The position numbers were made by a program, and so were the translations under genes. DNA of 64,000 bases from Larimichthys crocea (Eukaryota; Chordata; Actinopteri; Sciaenidae). The stretch is from assembly GCF_000972845.2 (NCBI RefSeq), contig NC_040022.1:11019422-11083421 (forward strand), written 5' to 3'. Below are positions 13,291-24,080 of this stretch, one piece after another (the first letter of the stretch is position 1; each line of letters opens with the position of its first letter). Below the pieces are notes generated by a model. That model did not search any database. It saw only the letters and a list, made by a program, of their open reading frames with translations, and was not told the DNA's origin.

Positions 13291-13962
13291 CCCCCCAAAA
13301 AAAAAATTTGGCACGTAATTATGTGAAAAGTTTCATGTTATAACGTGATATTTATCATGTTATTTCATGGTGTGGTATTTTCACAATATAATGTGAAAGT
13401 ATCACGTTATTTTGTGATATGAAGTTATCACGTTATTATGTGATATGGTGATATTTTCACATTATAACGTGAAACCATCAAGTATGGTTTTACTTGATTT
13501 CATAAGTTTACCAACACGCGTGGCACGGTTCAGTCCGTAAACTGACTATGGCTCGTCTACATAACTTAATTTAACTTTACTTTAATCTTGGTTTAAGACA
13601 TGGTAACATACTACAGTTGTTGAGCACTGTAGATGACATTGTTATCAGTATGTGTACTCTCCAAAGGATTTTGAAGAACATGGGGTTGTACCGAAGAAAG
13701 AATGAATCCGACCCTCTTGAGGTTGCATCGTTTCTTATTGATCTGATCTCAAGTGAAACCATACTTGATGTTTTTAAGTTATAACGTGAAAATATCACCA
13801 TATCATGAAATAACGTGATAAATGCCTATCACGAAATAACATGATAATTTCATGTCACAAAATAACGTGATACTTTCCCGTTATAACGTGATAAATATCA
13901 CGTTACAACATGAAACTTTTCACGTGATCAGGTGATACTGAGCCAAATTATTTTTTGGGGGG
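13291..13962. mobile_element. Foldback DNA element with long terminal inverted repeats
   Basis: Two arms of about 210 bp (about 13,291-13,503 and 13,749-13,962) are imperfect inverted copies. Both begin with C-rich then A-rich sequence and 'atttggc', share 'gtgaaaagtttcatgtt', and are built from many short words of the type 'ataacgtgata' or its complement. They end at 'atcaagtatggttt'. The 245-bp centre holds part of an integrase-like reading frame (13,575-13,784). Target-site duplication was not clear. It is probably a non-autonomous cut-and-paste element that kept a scrap of its parent's protein. Confidence 0.75.
13575..13784 (+). pseudogene. N-terminal fragment of an integrase-like transposase
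   Basis: The frame gives about 69 residues, ending in the right arm of the foldback element. The core reads LQLLSTVDD, then CTLQRILKNMGLYRRKNES, then EVASFLIDLIS. This resembles the helix-turn-helix start of a family of integrase-core proteins found in fish and invertebrate genomes, which typically read 'ISLRTLxRxLxxLGLxRRKN..D'. The catalytic DDE core is absent, so it cannot catalyse transposition. The match is from memory of the family. It has no intact start context and I treat it as a relic. Confidence 0.5.
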
Positions 13963-14879
13963 TAAATTATCCCCCAAATCCCTTTGAAAATCAACTGTGA
14001 TACTGTTATGAAAGTAGAGCAGATATCCTGTTTGAGTGTCTCAGGGCTGTCAGATAACATGAACATTGTTTAAATGTATGTGTATGTATGTACCAGCATA
14101 TTCAGTGTCTCACTAAAACACTAGTTTTTTAGTCCAGATGTACTTTTTAAATATTTAAATATCCGAGTTGCAACATTGATGTGTTTATTTTTACAAATTA
14201 GGTAAAGAATTCATGCACAAATCCATTCCTCATGTACAAGACTGATAAACATGGAGTCACTCAAATCAGTATTGACTGAGCTCCCTCGAGTGTTGTGCCT
14301 CATCAACAAATCAGCCAGCGGTCAGATTGTTGAGACACAGCAGTGGTCAGTCTGCTGTTGGTAGCCTGCCTGGACTCTGCAGTACAAACAGACTCACAGG
14401 TCAGCGCTTCCCTCCGGCATCACGCATATTTGTTGCTTGTTTTTCCAACAGAATTATTGCTCTGGAAAGACTTTTAGTAAAGAGTTTCACTGACAGTGTT
14501 TCTCCTGTAGGTGTAATGTAGCAGTCGTATATTTCCTCTGAGACAACTCTGATGAAAATCTGGCAAGCAGCTCACAGTTCTTTGGGTAAGAGTGTTACAC
14601 CAGCATAAACGTACATGATTTATGTTCACTCTCTCTGCAGTCTAATATGAGCACAATGTGACAGTCCTGCTGAGTAATGCTACAGCAATTAGCACCTTGC
14701 ATCATGACTCTGCACTACGACGCACCAAAAACCCAAATATACACATGTAAGAGACAAAAGGAGACAGATGTGCAGCCCTGGATTTAAAGCTACGTCACAC
14801 CATTTTAAGAATGAACTGATACTGTCTAGAACATAGGGTTCCCAACCTGGGGGTCAGAAACCCTTCAGAGGTCACAAGA
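13963..14879. other. No gene recognised
   Basis: Non-coding in appearance. A 64-codon frame at 14,327-14,521 has no recognised motif. Confidence 0.4.
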
Positions 14880-15860
14880 TAAATCCAAAGGGTCGTGAGA
14901 GAATTAAAACAATATGATACTTTTCTGTTTTACCTCCTCACACCTCAAGGTTCAAATATGAGAATGTCGCTTTCTGGTGGAGTGTTAGATGAGAAGATAC
15001 CACTCTCATGTCTGTACAGGGAGCTACAGCCACAGCGCAAAGTCTGGAAACAGACATGTCAAGGGGGTGGAGGGTTATGTGCCAGACTAATTCTCACCTC
15101 TTAGTGGGGCTGGGTGATATATCGATAATTTAATCTATGTCGATATATTTTCAAACACGATATAGCACGAGACCATATCGTTCATATCGATATAGTTTAT
15201 TTTGCGTTAAAATGACTATACATTTCTTCCCTTGAGCCTCCAGTTCGCTTTTAGTGTGTGTGTTTTTAGTGTGATTAGTGTGTTAACAACCGAAGCAGCG
15301 CGGTTAGAGGTGGTGCACAGGTCTTGACCTGTGTGTCAGCTGTTGCAGTGCATTGTGGGATTTGTAGTATGAGTGGTGGGAGTGTGATTTACCAGCAGAC
15401 CATTAATAACAGACGTATGAAATTATCCGGCCACAGAAGAAATATCGATATATGTCGAGTATCGCCATTCTGCTAGAAAATATCGAGATATGACTTTTGA
15501 TTCATATCGCCCAGCCCTACCTCGTAGTATTTCTTCTATTTACATGAAGTCACTGCTTCTATCCAAGAATTAGTCCGGTACATAACGTCCTGTAAAATTT
15601 GTTCTTTTTACACGTTCCATAGTTTTTTGTACAGATTTTTTAAAAAAGTGTTAATTAGCAAGCTTAAAAATTGCTGGGAGGTGGATTGTGTTACCTTTGG
15701 ACCGAGCCGGGCTAACAGTTTTCACTTGTTTCCAGTGTTTATGCTAAGCTAGGCTAAACTGCTGCTGGCATTAGCTTCATATATACTGCACGTGTGAATG
15801 GTGTCAATCTTCTCCTCTAACTCTGCCTGGAAGAAAGCAGCATGTGGAACTCTTCTTTTT
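14880..15860. repeat. Older dispersed repeat split by a MITE
   Basis: The left part (about 14,940-15,104) contains 'gggttatgtgccagactaat' and the right part (15,528-15,860) contains 'agaattagtccggtacataa'. These two blocks are near-complementary, so the repeat itself has inverted ends. The right part continues with 'gctaagctaggctaaactgc', as in the family at 1,395. The MITE at 15,105-15,519 interrupts it. Confidence 0.55.
15105..15519. mobile_element. hAT-like MITE, 415 bp
   Basis: The ends 'tggggctgggtgatatatcg' and 'catatcgcccagccc' plus 'ta' are terminal inverted repeats. The element is flanked by 8-bp direct repeats, CCTCTTAG (15,097-15,104) and CCTCGTAG (15,520-15,527), one mismatch apart. 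An 8-bp target duplication and this end sequence fit the hAT superfamily. It has no coding capacity. It contains a ZNF143-type motif (see findings). Confidence 0.8.
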
Positions 15861-16819
15861 GGGAACATTTGGGAAACAATAATCCCAGGATCATTCATCA
15901 TTTAAAGGATCATTTAAAGTCTGGGTGTTTTTTGTCTGTGGTAAACATGATCCAAAGATAAGATCAATTTCCTAAATGTACTGCAAACCTGCTTCCAACA
16001 GGAATATTAATGCACATGCTGCAGCAAATGCAATAGCTGACTCCCCCTCGCCTTGTTCAATAGAGTCTTTGCTGTATTTGTAATGGTGGATGCAAAGATA
16101 CAGCAAATGTAATAAAAATAAAAACAAAAGATTCAATCTGAGGAAGAATCTCCAGCTTTGAGACTAAACAATGGACCTCAGCTCTGCCCTGTGATGATAG
16201 CAGACAACAGAGGTTGACACTGGTTACCTGACATCATCCCTGCCTGCACGTCGACAGGTTCTACACAACCATCAACATAAATACGCACACAATCCAGCCA
16301 TGCACTGCTCTGCTCCTCCACACACTGCAGGCTGATGTTAATGATTTTGGACCAGTATCATCATATGCGTGTTGACATGCTTTAACAAGATGTGCGTCGT
16401 CCCCCCACGGTCTATCTCAGATGCGCACAGCTCGTAAAAGCTGCTCAGTGGCGTTTTTCTTTTTTTTTTTACGCAGCCGCGTCGGCTCAAGGGCACGCAG
16501 AGCCCAGGATTAAGCAGAGATATTCCGGTTAGCAGGCTGCAGGTGGTCTGATGCTGGAGCTAATATGCAGTGCTTGCGGAAATGATTCCTCCTGGCATAT
16601 GCTAGGGTCACAATGCTGCAGCATCATGTGAAATAAACAGAATATTGTGCTGCCGCGGTGACATTCAGGCGCGTAAAGGTCCAAACACTGCTTCCAATCT
16701 GAAGGGAGGCAACGCTCGCCCGACATCTTACGCTCTATATTTGTGTTCTCTTCTTTCCCAAACAGAAACACCAGGATGTTATGGATATATTCATAAATGA
16801 TATATATATTTATGCATCT

Positions 16820-17075
16820 TACCCGGGCCGCCATCTTCACGGTTGCGGTAGATCAGGGTATGCAGCTCGGGTCAGTGATTCATAGGACAGCGGGGACGGT
16901 GAACGGAAAGGCTCGGCAGCAGATGGGTTTATAAGCTGCGGCGCACCTCGCTCTGATTGGCTGAGCCGAGCGGAAGCGTGGCGTTATGATAAGCTCGCGT
17001 GCGGTTCAGGAAAATCACTCCGTATGTGCGCGAGCCCCTCTCTCCTGTGCGGGAACACTCACGTGGCAGCTTGAT
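16820..17075 (-). promoter_or_regulatory. CpG-rich promoter-like segment, copy 1
   Basis: GC- and CpG-rich against an AT-rich background. It contains inverted CCAAT boxes ('tctgattggctgagccgagc') and a cAMP-element-like 'cacgtggc'. On the minus strand, ATGGCGGCCCGG (16,834-16,823) is followed at once by a good splice donor (GTAAGA), as in a first exon coding Met-Ala-Ala-Arg. On the plus strand a frame beginning MSGSSTADSAPLQPAQ starts at 17,269 after a splice-acceptor-like 'ggtgtcacacag'. I recognise neither product. The same arrangement is repeated in copy 2. Confidence 0.45.
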
Positions 17076-17424
17076 AAAAAAAAAAAAACCAGGCCAAAAC
17101 ACAGCCGACATGCTTCATGATGCATGTGTGTCATAAGACTGTAAATATGAGTATATTAATATGTCCCTACTTAAAATGTGAATTCATTTGTAATATTATT
17201 ACCTCCTCTTGTCATCTTGTTTTGTTATTTTTATGAAACATCTTTTATTTTGGTGGTGTCACACAGGATGTCTGGCTCCAGCACCGCGGACAGCGCCCCT
17301 CTGCAGCCCGCTCAGACACTGATGGAATGTAAAGGCGTCAGCGGGACAATAACACACATCATGTGCAGACACACATCACATCAACACACCGATGAACACA
17401 GCAAGAGACATAAGACTCAGCACG

Positions 17425-17425
<1 letters not shown>

Positions 17426-17498
<73 letters not shown>
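17426..17498. repeat. (TG)n microsatellite, copy 1
   Basis: Uninterrupted TG run of about 36 units. Its partner at about 20,416-20,473 is shorter and interrupted. Confidence 0.95.
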
Positions 17499-17500
<2 letters not shown>

Positions 17501-18264
17501 TATGAGTTCTTTCTGAGCTGGGCTTCATGGATTTAGTTACTCTGTTGCGTTCACTGTATATAACCTGATGGTGTGACTGAGGTGTCAGTCTGAGTCGTCA
17601 ATAATGAATCCTCTGATATCTCAGAGCATTTCATCTGTGTGTTTAGCAGCCATATTAGAATATCCAGAGAGTGACTCTGCAATTTTATTGTACACCGACC
17701 ATCTCCTGGAATCTCCTCCATGCTCTTGAGACTGTGCTGGGAGACACAGCAAACCCAATGGCCCATATTGATGTCCCACCCTGGACTACCTGTGCAACCT
17801 CTGTAGGGTCCAGGTACTGCACCGTGCTACCCGTAGTGATACTGACTCTAGCCAAATGCAAAACTAATGAGAGATTGGTCAGAAAAGATGAGCAGGAAAA
17901 AAATGTCAGCAGCCTCCACCTGTAAAACCAGTCCTGTTTTGGGGGTCGTCTCATTGTTGCCCCTCTAGTGTACCTGTTGTTAATTTCATCAACACCAAAA
18001 CAGATGAAAATGATAAACAATGCCCCCAGCTACTTACCTGACCAGATTTGAGCAGTGTATTTTCACACATATTGTCTGTTTTTATCCTGTGAGCTATGGA
18101 TGTTTTCTTTAAACGTCAGATTTAGGGAGCTCTAGTTACAGAATACGACGTCAATTAAATATTAATATGAATGTTTTCATTAGTGAATAATCACCTCAAA
18201 ATAAGCCTATTGTGTTTGTGTTACCTTAGAATGAACCTTTTCTATCTACAGGTGGCATGGTCTG

Positions 18265-18487
18265 TGTCACAACTTCAGCCAGCCTTTAGTTTTTCATTCA
18301 CCTGTCTTCTGTTTTTTCCTCACTACTCTCATGTCATTTCAGACGCTGCCACTCCCCCCTGCTCTGCATTAACCGCTGAGTTCATTCACCTGGCTTGCCC
18401 CACCTCCACTCACCTGCTCCTCATCAGCTAATCAGCCCCTCAGTATATGTACCAGTCCACTTCCCTCAGTTCTTTGCCAGATTGTCT
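18265..18487 (+). mobile_element. 5' part of an LTR-like insertion, cut by the gap
   Basis: The sequence opens with TGTCACAACTTCAGCC right at the point where copy 1 stops matching copy 2. It holds a TATA-like 'cagtatatgtaccagtccac' and runs to 'ctttgccagattgtct' where the gap begins. This layout fits the start of a fish LTR retrotransposon. No internal coding region is visible because the sequence is cut by Ns. Confidence 0.55.
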
Positions 18488-18497
18488 NNNNNNNNNN
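18488..18497. other. Assembly gap (10 N)
   Basis: Ten unknown bases. The right side restarts inside the hAT-like MITE already seen at 15,486, so the join is not reliable. Confidence 1.
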
Positions 18498-19807
18498 AGA
18501 TATGACTTTTGATTCATATCGCCCAGCCCTACCTCGTAGTATTTCTTCTATTTACATGAAGTCACTGCTTCTATCCAAGAATTAGTCCGGTACATAACGT
18601 CCTGTAAAATGTGTTCTTTTTACACGTTCCATAGTTTTTTGTACAGATTTTTTAAAAAGTGTTAATTAGCAAGCTTAAAATTGCTGGGAGGTGGATTGTG
18701 TTACCTTTGGACCGAGCCGGGCTAACGTTTTCACTTTTTCCAGTGTTTATGCTAAGCTAGGCTAAACTGTGCTGGCATTAGCTCATATATACTGCACGTG
18801 TGAATGGTGTCAATCTTCTCCCTCTAACTCTGCCTGGAGAAAGCAGCATGTGGAACTCTTCTTTTTGGGAACATTTGGGAAACAATAATCCCAGGATCAT
18901 TCATCATTTAAGGATCATTTAAAGTCTGGGTGTTTTTTGTCTGTGGTAAACATGATCCAAAGATAAGATCAGTTTCCTAAATGTACTGCAAACCTGCTTC
19001 CAACAGGAGATTAATGCACATGCTGCAGCAAATGCAATAGCTGCTCCCCCTGCCTTGTTCAATAGAGTCTTTGCTGTATTTGTATGGTGGATGCAAAGAT
19101 ACAGCAAATGTATAAAAAATAAAAACAAAAGATTCAATCTGAGGAAGAATCTCCAGCTTTGAGACTAAACAATGGACCTCAGCTCTGCCCTGTGATGATA
19201 GCAGACAACAGAGCAGGTTGACACTGGTTACCTGACATCCTCCTGCCTGCACGTCGACAGTTCTACACAACCATCAACATAAATACGCACACATCCAGCC
19301 ATGCACTGCTCTGCTCCTCCACACACTGCAGGGTTGATGTTGATGATTTGGACCAGTATCATATGCGTGCTGACATGCTTAAACAAGATGTGCGTCTCCC
19401 CCCCCCCCACGGTCTATCTCAGATGCGCACAGCTCGTAAAAATGCTCAGTGGCGTTTTTCTTTTTTTTTTACGCAGCCGCGTGGCTCAAGGGCACGCAGA
19501 GCCCAGGATTAAGCAGAGTATTCCGGTTAGCAGGCTGCAGGTGGTCTGTGCTGGAGCTAATATGCAGTGCTTGCGGAAATGATTCCTCCTGGCATATGCC
19601 GGGTCACAGTGCTGCAGCATCATGTGAAATAAACAGAATATTGTGCTGCCGCGGTGACATTCAGGCGCGTAAAGGTCCAACACTGCTTCCAATCTGAAGG
19701 GAGCAACGCTCGCCCGACATCTTAGCTCTATATTTGTGTTCTCTTCTTTCCCAAACAGAAACACCAGATGTTATGGATATATTCATAAATGATATATATA
19801 TTTATGC

Positions 19808-20065
19808 ATCTTACCCGGGCCGCCATCTTCACGGTTGCGGTAGATCAGGGTATGCAGCTCGGGTCAGTGATTCATAGGACAGCGGGGACGGTGAACGGAA
19901 AGGCTCGGCAGCAGATGGGTTTATAAGCTGCGGGCACCTCGCTCTGATTGGCTGAGCCGAGCGGAAGCGTGGCGTTATGATAAGCTCGCGTGCGGTTCAG
20001 GAAAATCACTCCGTATGTGCGCGAGCCCCTCTCTCCTGTGCGGGAAACCTCACGTGGCAGCTTGA
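19808..20065 (-). promoter_or_regulatory. CpG-rich promoter-like segment, copy 2
   Basis: Same features as the copy at 16,820: minus-strand ATGGCGGCCCGG (19,826-19,815) directly before GTAAGA, CCAAT boxes, and a plus-strand frame starting MSGSSTADSAPLQPAQ at 20,260. A 1-bp loss lies in the 'ctgcgggcacctcg' region compared with copy 1. Confidence 0.4.
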
Positions 20066-20415
20066 TAAAAAAAAAAAAAAACAGGCCAAAACACAGCCGA
20101 CATGCTTCATGATGCATGTGTGTCTAAGACTTGTAATATGAGTATATTAATATGTCCCTACTTAAAATGTGAATTCATTTGTAATATTTATTACCTCCTC
20201 TTGTCATCTTGTTTTGTTATTTTTATGAAACATCTTTTATTTTGGTGGTGTCACACAGGATGTCTGGCTCCAGCACCGCGGACAGCGCCCCTCTGCAGCC
20301 CGCTCAGACACTGATGGAATGTAAAGGAGCCAGCGGGACAATACACACATCATGTGCGACACACATCACATCAAACACACCGATGAACACAGCAAGAGAA
20401 TAAGACTCAGCACGC

Positions 20416-20428
20416 TGTGTGTGGTGTG

Positions 20429-20459
<31 letters not shown>

Positions 20460-20473
20460 TGTTGTGTGTGTGT
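20416..20473. repeat. (TG)n microsatellite, copy 2, interrupted
   Basis: TG run with several single-base irregularities. It is the counterpart of 17,426-17,498. Confidence 0.9.
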
Positions 20474-21179
20474 ATTATGAGTTCTTTCTGAGCTGGGCTT
20501 CATGGATTTAGTTACTCTGTTGCGTTCACTGTAGATAACCTGATGGTATGACTGAGGTGTCAGTCTGAGTCGTCAATAATGATTCCTCTGATGTCTCTGA
20601 GAGCATTTCATCTGTGTATAGCAGCCATATTAGAATATCCAGAGAGTGACTCTGCAATTTTATTGTACACCGACCATCTCCTGGAATCTCCTCCATGCTC
20701 TTGAGACTGTGCTGGGAGACACAGCAAACCCAATGGCCCATATTGATGTCCCACCCTGGACTACCTGTGCAACCTCTGTAGGGTCCAGGTACTGCACCGT
20801 GCTACCCGTAGTGATATCGACTCTAGCCAAATGCAAAACTAATGAGAGATTGGTCAGAAAAGATGAGCAGGAAAAAAATGTCAGCAGCCTCCACCTGTAA
20901 AACCAGTCCTGTTTGGGGGTCGTCTCATTGTTGCCCCTCTAGTGTACCTGTTGTTAATTTCATCAACACCAAAACAGATGAAAATGATAAACAATGCCCC
21001 CAGCACTTACCTGACCAGATTTGAGCAGTGTATTTCACACTTTGTCTGTTTTTATCCTGTGAGCTATGGACATTTTCTTTGACGTCAGATTTAGGGAGCT
21101 CTAGTTACAGAATACGACGTCAATTAAATATTAATATGATGTTTTCATTAGTGAATAATCACCTCAAAATAAGCCTATT

Positions 21180-21395
21180 GTGTTTGTGTTACCTTAGAAT
21201 GAACCTTTTCTATCTACAGGTGGCATGGTCTGCCATGTTGAACCTCCATGTTTCTACAGTAGCCCAGAATGGACAAACTAAACACTAAAGAATCCAGATT
21301 TTTTTTAATGCTAGGAAAAGAGGGTGAGGCAGCAGTTGCATCAGCGACTTCACCACTGGATGTCACTAAATCCTGCACACTGCACCTTTAATAAA
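21180..21395 (+). repeat. Dispersed fish repeat B
   Basis: It contains 'accttagaatgaacctttt', 'tgccatgttgaacctccatg' and 'tctacagtagcccagaatgg', ending at 'ctgcacctttaa'. This is a common teleost repeat; related copies lie at 28,190-28,385 and 49,680-49,820. It carries the empty version of the LTR site seen in copy 1. Confidence 0.65.
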
Positions 21396-21682
21396 ATGAA
21401 TATTCATTATTACTATGATCATTATTATGTTTGATCAATAAATACGTCTATTAAAGGTGGACCTATTATCAAATTAATGAACTAGCATCCACAACAGTGT
21501 ATATGTATATATATATGTGTGTTATCAATGTATTATATTTTTTCTGGAATAAAGAGATCTGGATCATTCTTGTTGTATGCAGCTGTGCACATGTAATGTA
21601 ACTGACAGGTGGTGCTAAAGATAACTGAGGTGCAGTTCACAGTGAACTCAATAATGAATATCTAACATAAATAAATGAAAGG
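21396..21682. other. No gene recognised
   Basis: AT-rich spacer including a short 'atatgtatatatatatgtgt' tract. Confidence 0.4.
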
Positions 21683-21898
21683 ATGGGCGACATAGTGGTC
21701 CAGTGGATAGCGCTGTCTCCTCTCTGTTGTCTCACAGTAAGAAGGTTCCTGCTTGTCTAGAGTTTGCATGTTCACCTCCTAGTCTGTGTTGCTTCTCTCT
21801 GGGTATCTGGCCTGTAGGTGTGAATGTGAGTGTGAACGCTGTTTGTCTCTGCGTGTCAGCCCTGTGATGAACTGGTGTCGTGTCCAGGGTGTACCCCC
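21683..21898 (+). repeat. Dispersed fish repeat D
   Basis: It contains 'cgacatagtggtccagtgga', 'gagtttgcatgttcacctcc', 'ggtgtgaatgtgagtgtgaa' and 'ctgatgaactggtg'-type wording ending 'tgtccagggtgtaccccctg'. This is a very common fish repeat with a tRNA-like head. A second copy lies at 34,965-35,150. The LINE remnant follows directly. Confidence 0.65.
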
Positions 21899-22774
21899 TG
21901 AAGGATAAGCTCCCTTCCTTTTCACCCTTTACACCTCTGACTTTACTCACAACACCACCCAGTGCCACATCCAGAAGTTCTCAGGTGACACAGCCGTTGT
22001 TGGATGTGTTTCAGAGGGGAGGACGGTCATCGGGGACTCTGTCAGCTGAACCAGCTTCTGTTAAACACTGGAAAGACGAAGGAGATGATCGTAAACTTCA
22101 GGAGGAAAACATCCCACTTCACACCGGTGAACATCCAGGGATCGGACATTGAGGTGGTGAATGTTCACCTCAACAATAAACTGGACTGGACTGCCAACAC
22201 CCATGCTCTCTACAAGAAGGGCCAGAAGTCCTTCGGAGTGTGCAGGGCTCTCCTCAGGACTTTTTATGACTCTGTGGTGGCTTCAGCCATCTTGTATGCT
22301 GTGGTCTGCTGGAGAGGGACAGGAGCAGACTCAACAGACTGATCAGGAGAGCCAGATCTGTCCTGGACTGTCCTCTGGACTCCATAGGGGAATTAGGGGA
22401 GAGAAGGATGTTAGCAAAGCTGACATCCATCATGGACAACACCTCTCACCCCCTACATGACACTGTGGGGTTTCTGAGCAGCTCCTTCAGCTGCAGACTG
22501 CTACACCCACGCTGTAAGGAAAGGTTCCTTCATCCCTACCGCAGTTTCTGTTTCAATTACCACTACTCACCACCTTATCATGTGCAATATTATTTATATT
22601 ATGGCCTTTACCTTTAGTACTCGTTTTGCACATCTGTACACACATCTGTCTGTTGTCTGCCAGTTGGATATTTCTGTCTGTTTGTTGTGTTTGCCCTCTT
22701 TATTTGACTTCTATAGTGTATAATACACTTTTCTGCTGCTGTAAGTGAACTTCCCTGTTGTGGGATAAATAAAG
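21895..22774 (+). pseudogene. 5'-truncated, dead LINE reverse transcriptase
   Basis: Across frames the sequence spells the C-terminal half of a CR1/Rex-type LINE polymerase: SPFLFTLYTSDF, then FSGDTAVVG, NTGKTKEMIVNFRR, VHLNNKLDWTANTHALYKKG, FYDSVVASAILYAVVCW, and MLAKLTSIMDNTSHPLHDT. Frame changes and stops separate these blocks. The catalytic block, usually FSDDTA, reads FSGDTA, so one of the paired aspartates is lost. The 3' end (22,775) runs into a TCTAA repeat tail, as usual for these elements. The first half including the endonuclease is missing. Confidence 0.85.
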
Positions 22775-22792
22775 TCTAATCTAATCTAATCT
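22775..22792. repeat. (TCTAA)n tail of the LINE
   Basis: Short pentanucleotide repeat after 'gggataaataaag', the typical 3' tail of the truncated LINE just upstream. Confidence 0.85.
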
Positions 22793-24080
22793 CTATCACT
22801 GCATGAATCACCTGTAGAAGGTTTACTGAGCCCACCTTTAGTGCTAGTACTGTATTTCACAACTGAGTTAGCAATGATGCTTTCAGTCAGCAGTGAGCGG
22901 AGCACAGCTGCTAAAAGCTACTGATTCCATTAGTGACGATGATGATCCAGTGTAGGAAGCCCTCGTGAGTTAGGATTTAAGACGTTCAGCCATCCAGCTG
23001 TCATTGTTCCACTGTTACTTTCTCATACTTACCAAGCAGTTCTGTTTATTTGGTTCTGTATGGGCTTGGTGTTAAAGATTTCTTCATACTTGAAATAAAA
23101 AGTTAAATTAAACTATTAAAGTTGAGTAAACTCAAAAAAATGTTGCAGCCTGTTATGTCTCTGAATTTTCTCAGCTTCTACATATTTGCAGTGATAACTG
23201 AAATTTGTTTTTCGCCTGAATCCTGAAGGATTCATAGGAAAACTGTGAGTTCCGCTTATTCTAAAACTCTCACAGACCGTCTTGGTTTATAACAATTTTA
23301 ACCACGCCAGCTCAAATTATATCCATCGTTGATGGCTCTCTCAGCGTGTCACAACATCTGCCAACACTCACTTATGTGCTAGAAAGTATGCAAGTGATGA
23401 TTGAACTGCCTATTACGGAGCTTCTTCCTGGTTAGGAGCTCTAAAAACTCCCCAAATACCTCCTCAACCCTGAACTAAATCTCCTCCTCAGCTGCCTCAC
23501 CTGCAGCTGCTGGAGATCAACTCAACCCCTCAGTGCTGCCCTGCTGTGGTCACACCAAGAACTCAGGTTTACTGAGAGAATGAGTATAATATAATTAAAC
23601 AGGAACTATATTTTATGGTACACCTTGCCTATATTATAAGTGAGTGTTTTAGATCAGCGGAGTGATATGAAGTGAGATCTCCATGTTATGTATCACACCG
23701 TTGGTCAGTGTTGAGCTGTCCTACGGTTGAGACAGACAAAGTATTCAGTTGTCCTCGTGTGTTTGCCTGACTCAAAGCCCGACACTAAGTTAAATTACTA
23801 AAATTAAAGTTTATAGTTAATGCTGAGAGTGTTACATATTTTTTTTTATTAAAAAGGTCTCAACCAGACTCAAAAAGTTAGGAATTAACTGGTTTAATAT
23901 GTGAAGTCTGCAAAGTAACTGAAGTAACTAATGCTGTCAGATAAATGTAATGGAGTAAAAAGGATGTGGTGAAAGGTAAGCGTTGCATGGCTTTGCTATG
24001 CTAATTTGACTATATACTTATATATTACGAGACATTTCTGTTGAAATTGAAGAAATTCAATCAGTATTTGGTCCATGCAG
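22793..24080. other. No gene recognised
   Basis: Non-coding in appearance; no clear repeat. Confidence 0.4.

Larger units (their letters stand above)
15486..18264 (+). repeat. Copy 1 of a 2.75-kb duplicated segment
   Basis: From 'agatatgacttttgattcat' to 'ggtggcatggtctg' this segment matches 18,498-21,232 throughout, with scattered substitutions, many 1-4 bp indels and different TG-tract lengths. It starts inside the MITE. The copies lie head to tail on either side of the N gap. Copy 1 diverges from copy 2 at 18,265, where LTR-like sequence begins. Confidence 0.95.
18498..21232 (+). repeat. Copy 2 of the 2.75-kb duplicated segment
   Basis: It matches copy 1 from end to end. Most length differences are single bases missing from copy 2 (for example in 'gctaacgttttcacttttt'), which may be sequencing error. 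There are also real substitutions, such as 'aaaggagccagc' against 'aaaggcgtcagc'. It continues without a break into dispersed repeat B. Confidence 0.95.
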
